The translations under genes and the position numbers were made by a program. From assembly GCF_040605635.1 (NCBI RefSeq), contig NZ_JBEXDG010000001.1:434001-498000 (forward strand): 64,000 nt of DNA. The letters run 5' to 3'. The DNA is from Dactylosporangium sp040605635 (GTDB lineage Bacteria; Actinomycetota; Actinomycetes; Mycobacteriales; Micromonosporaceae). Below the pieces are notes generated by a model, which saw nothing but the letters and a program-made list of their open reading frames with translations, made no database searches and had not been told where the DNA came from. Below are positions 60,603 to 64,000 of this stretch, in pieces. Each line of letters opens with the position of its first letter. Within the stretch, counting starts at the first letter, position 1.

Positions 60603-60815
60603 CTAGCTCCAGTCGAAGCCCTCAGTGGCGAACAACTGCGGACCGGCCACGCTCGGCTGCAGATTCTGCGCAAAACTGGTCAAACGAACCGATGCTGCAC
60701 CGGCGGCGACCACGTCTGCGTGCGCTACGGCCGCTGACACGCCTAAAGCGAGCGCGCCCATGCCGACCGTCACCGCCAATCGGACCATCCATCGACCAAG
60801 CGTCGTCTCACGCAT
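60603..60815 (-). CDS. Small secreted peptide precursor
   Basis: 70 residues. A signal peptide (VRLAVTVGMGALALGVSAAV) ends at AHA|D (cleavage after about residue 33), leaving a mature peptide of about 37 residues ending FATEGFDWS, without cysteines. ATG 60815 has AGGAG 6 bases upstream. It is 51 bases upstream of the GGDEF-EAL gene and probably in the same operon, so it might be a signal or a partner for that membrane sensor (inference). I do not recognise a family. Confidence 0.75.
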   Translation of the reverse strand: MRETTLGRWMVRLAVTVGMGALALGVSAAVAHADVVAAGAASVRLTSFAQNLQPSVAGPQLFATEGFDWS

Positions 60816-60974
60816 GTGTAGCTCCTATGCGATCTCAGTGACCTCAGGCCCTGTATGGATACCCACGATCCTGCCACAGCCAACACCTCAAACGACAGTG
60901 CGACGGCCAGGATGACGCGCCCGCCCGGAAGAATCGACCTTTCGGCCGATTCCAGGAGTGGCGGTCCGGCCATA

Positions 60975-61286
60975 TCAGCTTGCCTGATCAAGATCTGGCG
61001 CAACTTTTCCGCGCCTCCGGGAGTCAGACTTCGCCATCTTCCGCTTCCTGACGGACGGGACCGCCGCGTCGCCGATCTCGCGCCAGCCCGTCTCGGCTTC
61101 GATGACCGCGGACTCCACCCAGACGACCGCGTCGTGCTCGGAATCGAAGGCCCGCACCCGCTGCCGCCCCCCGGGCCCGCTGCGGCGGAGCTCCACCTGC
61201 CACCGGCCGTCGGCCGCGTTGCGCACGAAGACGTCCCGTCGCACGAGCCGGGACCACCGCCCGTTCCACCACTGCCGCTCGTTCAT
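60975..61286 (-). CDS. Hypothetical protein, 103 residues
   Basis: Basic protein: MNERQWWNGRWSRLVRRDVF, WQVELRRSGPGGRQRVRAFD, AVVWVESAVIEAETGWREIG, then an Arg/Lys tail. The central part looks like a small alpha-beta fold. TAAGAT ends 6 bases before the ATG, fitting a leaderless promoter. Not recognised. Confidence 0.6.
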   Translation of the reverse strand: MNERQWWNGRWSRLVRRDVFVRNAADGRWQVELRRSGPGGRQRVRAFDSEHDAVVWVESAVIEAETGWREIGDAAVPSVRKRKMAKSDSRRRGKVAPDLDQAS

Positions 61287-61457
61287 GGGTCCATCTTAGA
61301 ACGGGTGTACGACAATTTCGGGCCTTCATGGACGGGCCTCAACCCGTAGCGTGCCTACATGTGGCGACGTCGAGGAGGCCGAACCGCCGGGCGGACCGAT
61401 CATGGCGGAGACTTCGCCACGCATCTGCCGCGACGGGTGAGACCGGGCGGACCGACG

Positions 61458-61500
61458 AGAGAGGGCCGCCACCGGGTTTCCCCTGGTAGCGGCCCTCTCT
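61458..61500 (-). terminator. Terminator after tRNA-Tyr
   Basis: A 16-bp stem with one G-U (agagagggccgccacc / ggtagcggccctctct) and an 11-base loop, 11 bases beyond tRNA-Tyr. Confidence 0.8.
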
Positions 61501-61510
61501 GCACTGCCGG

Positions 61511-61591
61511 TGGCGGGTAGAGGATTCGAACCTCTGTAGCTTTCGCGACGGATTTACAGTCCGCTCCCATTGGCCGCTCGGGCAACCCGCC
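61511..61591 (-). tRNA. tRNA-Tyr (GTA anticodon)
   Basis: 81 bases with a long variable arm (class II). Acceptor GGCGGGT / ACCCGCC; anticodon loop CTGTAAA; GGTTCGAATCC arm. CCA not encoded. Confidence 0.96.
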
Positions 61592-61602
61592 TGGCGGAAG
61601 CA

Positions 61603-61633
61603 AGAATAGCGGTACGCCCCGGGGGCAACGCAA
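61603..61633 (-). promoter_or_regulatory. Candidate tRNA-Tyr promoter
   Basis: Minus-strand TTGCGT, 19-base spacer, TATTCT, ending 11 bases before the tRNA. The spacer is a little long. Confidence 0.4.
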
Positions 61634-61691
61634 ACGGGTACCCTCGGCGCGTCCGTAACCGCCAACCGACCGCACCACAGGAGCATCTGCC

Positions 61692-62186
61692 ATGGCTTCG
61701 GCACCCTCGTTCGACATCGTCAGCAAGGTCGACCGGCAGGAGGTCGACAACGCGCTCAACCAGGCCGACAAGGAGCTGGGGCAGCGGTTCGACTTCCGCG
61801 GCACCGGCGCTGAGATCAAGTGGGCCGGGGAGGAGACGGTCAGCCTCCAGGCGGAGACCGAGGAGCGCGTGGTCGCGGCCCTCGAGGTCTTCAAGGAGAA
61901 GCTGGTCAAGCGCAACATCTCGCTCAAGTCCCTCGACGCCGGTGAGCCGCGCGCGTCCGGCAAGACGTACAAGATCGATGCCAAGATCGTGCAGGGCATC
62001 GAGTCGGACAAGGCGAAGGAGATCTCCAAGAAGATCCGCGACGAGGGGCCGAAGGGCATCCAGGCGCAGATCCAGGGCGATCAGCTGCGCGTGACCGGCA
62101 AGAAGAAGGACGACCTGCAGGCGGTCATCACCCTGCTCAAGGGCGAGGACTTCGGCATCGCCCTGCAGTTCACGAACTACAGGTGA
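61692..62186 (+). CDS. YajQ family nucleotide-binding protein
   Basis: 164 residues, canonical YajQ/DUF520: SFDIVSKVDRQEVDNALNQA, LGQRFDFRGTGAEIKW, KLVKRNISLKSLD, DDLQAVITLLKGEDFGIALQ FTNYR. Some members bind c-di-GMP. AGGAG lies 8 bases before the ATG. It is divergent from tRNA-Tyr and about 1.1 kb from the GGDEF-EAL gene. Confidence 0.95.
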   Translation: MASAPSFDIVSKVDRQEVDNALNQADKELGQRFDFRGTGAEIKWAGEETVSLQAETEERVVAALEVFKEKLVKRNISLKSLDAGEPRASGKTYKIDAKIVQGIESDKAKEISKKIRDEGPKGIQAQIQGDQLRVTGKKKDDLQAVITLLKGEDFGIALQFTNYR

Positions 62187-62190
62187 CCGC

Positions 62191-62340
62191 TCAGTCCCGG
62201 CGCGCCGGTGGGCGGCGCTCGGGATGCTCCGGGGTCTCCTCGGCGCGGATCAGCACGAAACTGTCGGTGTCACAGATCTCGGTGTCGGGCTCTTCCCGGT
62301 GATCGGGGTCTGCGAGCACGGCGTGGATCGGCAATGCCAT
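62191..62340 (-). CDS. Small acidic protein, 49 residues
   Basis: ATG 62340 to TGA 62191. Starts MALPIHAVLADPDHREEPDT, contains SFVLIRAEETPEHPE and ends in a basic tail. Codon third positions are strongly GC, and it fits the gap between yajQ and the MFS gene with convergent orientation to yajQ. TATGGT lies 8 bases before the ATG. Not recognised. Confidence 0.5.
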   Translation of the reverse strand: MALPIHAVLADPDHREEPDTEICDTDSFVLIRAEETPEHPERRPPARRD

Positions 62341-62399
62341 GAGGCGTGACCATACACGGACGTGCTTCCGGCATCACTCATGTGAGTGACCGCCCTGGC

Positions 62400-63605
62400 T
62401 CAACTGAGTGATGCTTGTGTGGCGGCCCGCGCGATCGAACCGCGCGGGTTGCCCGCCACCAGCGCGGCGAACGCGACGGCCGTGCCGGCCAGCAGAAACG
62501 CCCAGACGACACCGCCGGGGCGGTCGACGACCAGGCCCATCGCGGCGACGCCGGCGGCGCTGGAGGCGACCGAGACGGTCACCAGCCAGGTGTACGCCTC
62601 GTTGAGCATCGAGCCCGGCACGATCTGCCCGACGAGCGAGTTCTGCACCGTGAGGGCCGGCGCGATGGTGGCGCCACCGACGACGAGCGCGATGCCGAGC
62701 GCCGGCGCGCTGGGCATGGCGGCGAGGACCAGGATGCTGGCGGAGACCCCGGCGAGCAGCCAGCCGAGCCGTCCCGGCGGCCGGGTGCCGAAGTAGAAGC
62801 CGCTCAGTGCGCTGCCGATCCCCCACACGCCGAGCAGCAGCCCGCCGACGCCTTCCGGGTTGTTCTCGACGTACGCGGTGGCGTACGCCGGTACGGTGAC
62901 CCCCATCCCGCCGAACGCGAAGCCGAGGCCGAACGCGGTCACCAGCAGGGGCACGAAGCCGGGCACCCGTAGCGGGCCGAGGCCCTTGGCGTGGGCGTGG
63001 TCGGCGTGCCGGCGCCACGACCGGATGGCCCGGCCGCGGGCGACGACCAGCGTGCCGAGCAGGGTGATGCCGGCGGCGGCGCCGAGCGCGACCGCGGGTT
63101 GCCACAGCACGACGCACAGCGCGACCAGCATCGGCCCGGCCACGAAGACGACCTCGAACAGCGCCGTCTCGGCGGCGAGGGCCACGACCCGCACATGCGG
63201 CAGGTCGGCGGTCAGCGCGTTCCAGGTGCCCCGCACCGCGGCGGTCAAGGGCGGGAACGTCGCTCCGGCGAGCACCGCCGTGCCGACGATGACGGGCAAC
63301 GGAGAATGCCGCTGCGCGACCATGATCAGCGCCACGAGGGCCAGGGGGTGCGCGACGCCGGTGACGATCAGGACCGGACCCGGGCCGATCCGGTCGGCGA
63401 GCCGTCCGGCGATCGGGCTGGCCGCCGCGCCGGCGAGGGCATACACGGCGCAGGCGGCCGCGGCCTGTGCGTACCGGCCGGTCGTCTGTTGCAGGAGCAG
63501 CAGCAGTGACAGCGAGACCATGCCGATGCCGAGCCGGGCGAGCACCCCGACGACCAGCAGGACAGGCGCGCCGGGGAGCCGCCACACCGCCGCGTACTGC
63601 CGCAA
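62400..63605 (-). CDS. MFS transporter
   Basis: 401 residues with about 12 hydrophobic helices and the A-loop motif GRLADRIGPGPVL between helices 2 and 3. A drug or metabolite exporter is likely; the substrate cannot be told. TTG 63605 has GAGG 7 bases upstream and no in-frame ATG or GTG lies nearby. Confidence 0.88.
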   Translation of the reverse strand: MRQYAAVWRLPGAPVLLVVGVLARLGIGMVSLSLLLLLQQTTGRYAQAAAACAVYALAGAAASPIAGRLADRIGPGPVLIVTGVAHPLALVALIMVAQRHSPLPVIVGTAVLAGATFPPLTAAVRGTWNALTADLPHVRVVALAAETALFEVVFVAGPMLVALCVVLWQPAVALGAAAGITLLGTLVVARGRAIRSWRRHADHAHAKGLGPLRVPGFVPLLVTAFGLGFAFGGMGVTVPAYATAYVENNPEGVGGLLLGVWGIGSALSGFYFGTRPPGRLGWLLAGVSASILVLAAMPSAPALGIALVVGGATIAPALTVQNSLVGQIVPGSMLNEAYTWLVTVSVASSAAGVAAMGLVVDRPGGVVWAFLLAGTAVAFAALVAGNPRGSIARAATQASLS

Positions 63606-63641
63606 CGCACTGCCTCATTTCGCAACCGGGTAACGGGTGAA

Positions 63642-63668
63642 GAGCCTGCCGATCCTAACGGCAGGCTC
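63642..63668 (-). terminator. Terminator after the HtpX-type gene
   Basis: Perfect 10-bp stem (gagcctgccg / cggcaggctc) with a 7-base loop, 24 bases after the protease stop. Confidence 0.75.
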
Positions 63669-63692
63669 CCGTCACCCGGTCGGAATTTCGCG

Positions 63693-64000
63693 TCAGCGGC
63701 GCGACACGCCCGCCATCTGCTCCAGCCTGGCGACCCGCTGCTCCATCGGGGGGTGCGTCGAGAACAGCGACGCGATGCCGCCGGCCCGGAGCGGGTTGTC
63801 GATCATCAGGTGGGCCTGGCTGGCGAGCTGCCCGTCGGCCGGCAGCGGCAGCGCCTGCGTGCCGCGATGAATCTTGCGCAGGGCGCTGGCCAGGGCGAGC
63901 GGGTCGGCGGTCAGCTTGGCACCGGACTCGTCGGCCTGATATTCGCGGCTGCGGCTGATCGCGAGCTGGATCACGGTCGCGGCGAGCGGGCCGAGGATGA
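63693..64000 (-). CDS. htpX: M48-family zinc metalloprotease (HtpX type), C-terminal part
   Basis: The visible 101 residues include the third zinc ligand motif SRSREYQADESGA and the conserved end LFSTHPPMEQRVARLEQM, typical of HtpX membrane proteases in envelope quality control. The HExxH site and the N-terminus are outside the window. Confidence 0.9.
   Translation of the reverse strand, partial: ILGPLAATVIQLAISRSREYQADESGAKLTADPLALASALRKIHRGTQALPLPADGQLASQAHLMIDNPLRAGGIASLFSTHPPMEQRVARLEQMAGVSRR

Noticed and set aside
61353..61520. Plus-strand ORF starting ATG 61353
   Set aside because: It runs through the tRNA-Tyr terminator and ends in the tRNA; Arg/Gly-rich with no homology I recognise.

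Overview
The window is a high-GC actinobacterial chromosome segment. It carries most of the ribosomal protein and RNA polymerase super-cluster on the minus strand, so the cluster reads from about 57 kb down to 1. GC-rich third codon positions, frequent GTG/TTG starts, 4-base stop/start overlaps, leaderless-looking promoters and the gene order tRNA-Thr/tRNA-Met/rpmG/hadAB/tRNA-Trp/secE/nusG/rplKA all point to Actinomycetota. The dispersed intergenic repeats resemble those I associate with Micromonosporaceae (Actinoplanes or Micromonospora relatives); that family placement is an inference.

Layout in plus-strand coordinates. 1-3.9 kb: glmS (5' part only), an SDR oxidoreductase, glmM, rpsI and rplM. 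3.9-10.5 kb: a nitrate/nitrite assimilation block, with a NarK-type transporter and a lipoprotein on the minus strand and, divergently, nirB, nirD and a uroporphyrinogen-III synthase fused to a winged-helix domain. 10.5-17.3 kb: accessory genes (DUF2630, a thiD-like kinase, an ABC-F ATPase, an RsmC-like methyltransferase and a 1018-residue repeat-rich one-pass membrane protein). 17.4-23.1 kb: truA, rplQ, rpoA, rpsD, rpsK, rpsM, rpmJ, infA and a DUF1707 membrane protein. 23.1-36 kb: map, adk, secY and the spc and S10 operons up to rpsJ. 36-40.6 kb: tuf, fusA, rpsG and rpsL (str operon). 40.9-41.7 kb: two small membrane proteins. 41.8-50.7 kb: rpoC, rpoB, rplL and rplJ. 50.9-52.3 kb: a two-gene ABC transporter inserted between rplJ and rplA. 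52.4-56.9 kb: rplA, rplK, nusG, secE, tRNA-Trp, two MaoC-type dehydratase subunits, rpmG, tRNA-Met and tRNA-Thr. 56.9-58.0 kb: a gene-free, repeat-bearing stretch. 58-62.2 kb: a membrane GGDEF-EAL protein with a small secreted peptide gene just upstream, a hypothetical gene, tRNA-Tyr and a YajQ-family protein. 62.2-64 kb: a small ORF, an MFS transporter and the 3' part of an HtpX-type protease gene.

The core genes supply transcription (RpoA, RpoB, RpoC, NusG), translation (about 33 ribosomal proteins, IF-1, EF-Tu, EF-G), protein export (SecY, SecE), N-terminal Met removal and nucleotide balance. Several operons have readable sigma-A-type promoters (rplM, infA, rpsJ, rpsL, rpoB, tRNA-Trp/secE) and structured leaders. 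The most interesting signals are regulatory RNA rather than new proteins: an attenuator-like switch ahead of rplJ, a 20-base leader element shared by rpsJ and rpsL, and a nested stem at the 5' end of the S10 transcript. Other points of note are a duplicated translation-initiation region before the HemD-regulator gene, the repeat-rich membrane protein, and the grouping of c-di-GMP-related genes. No CRISPR array, insertion sequence or prophage was seen.
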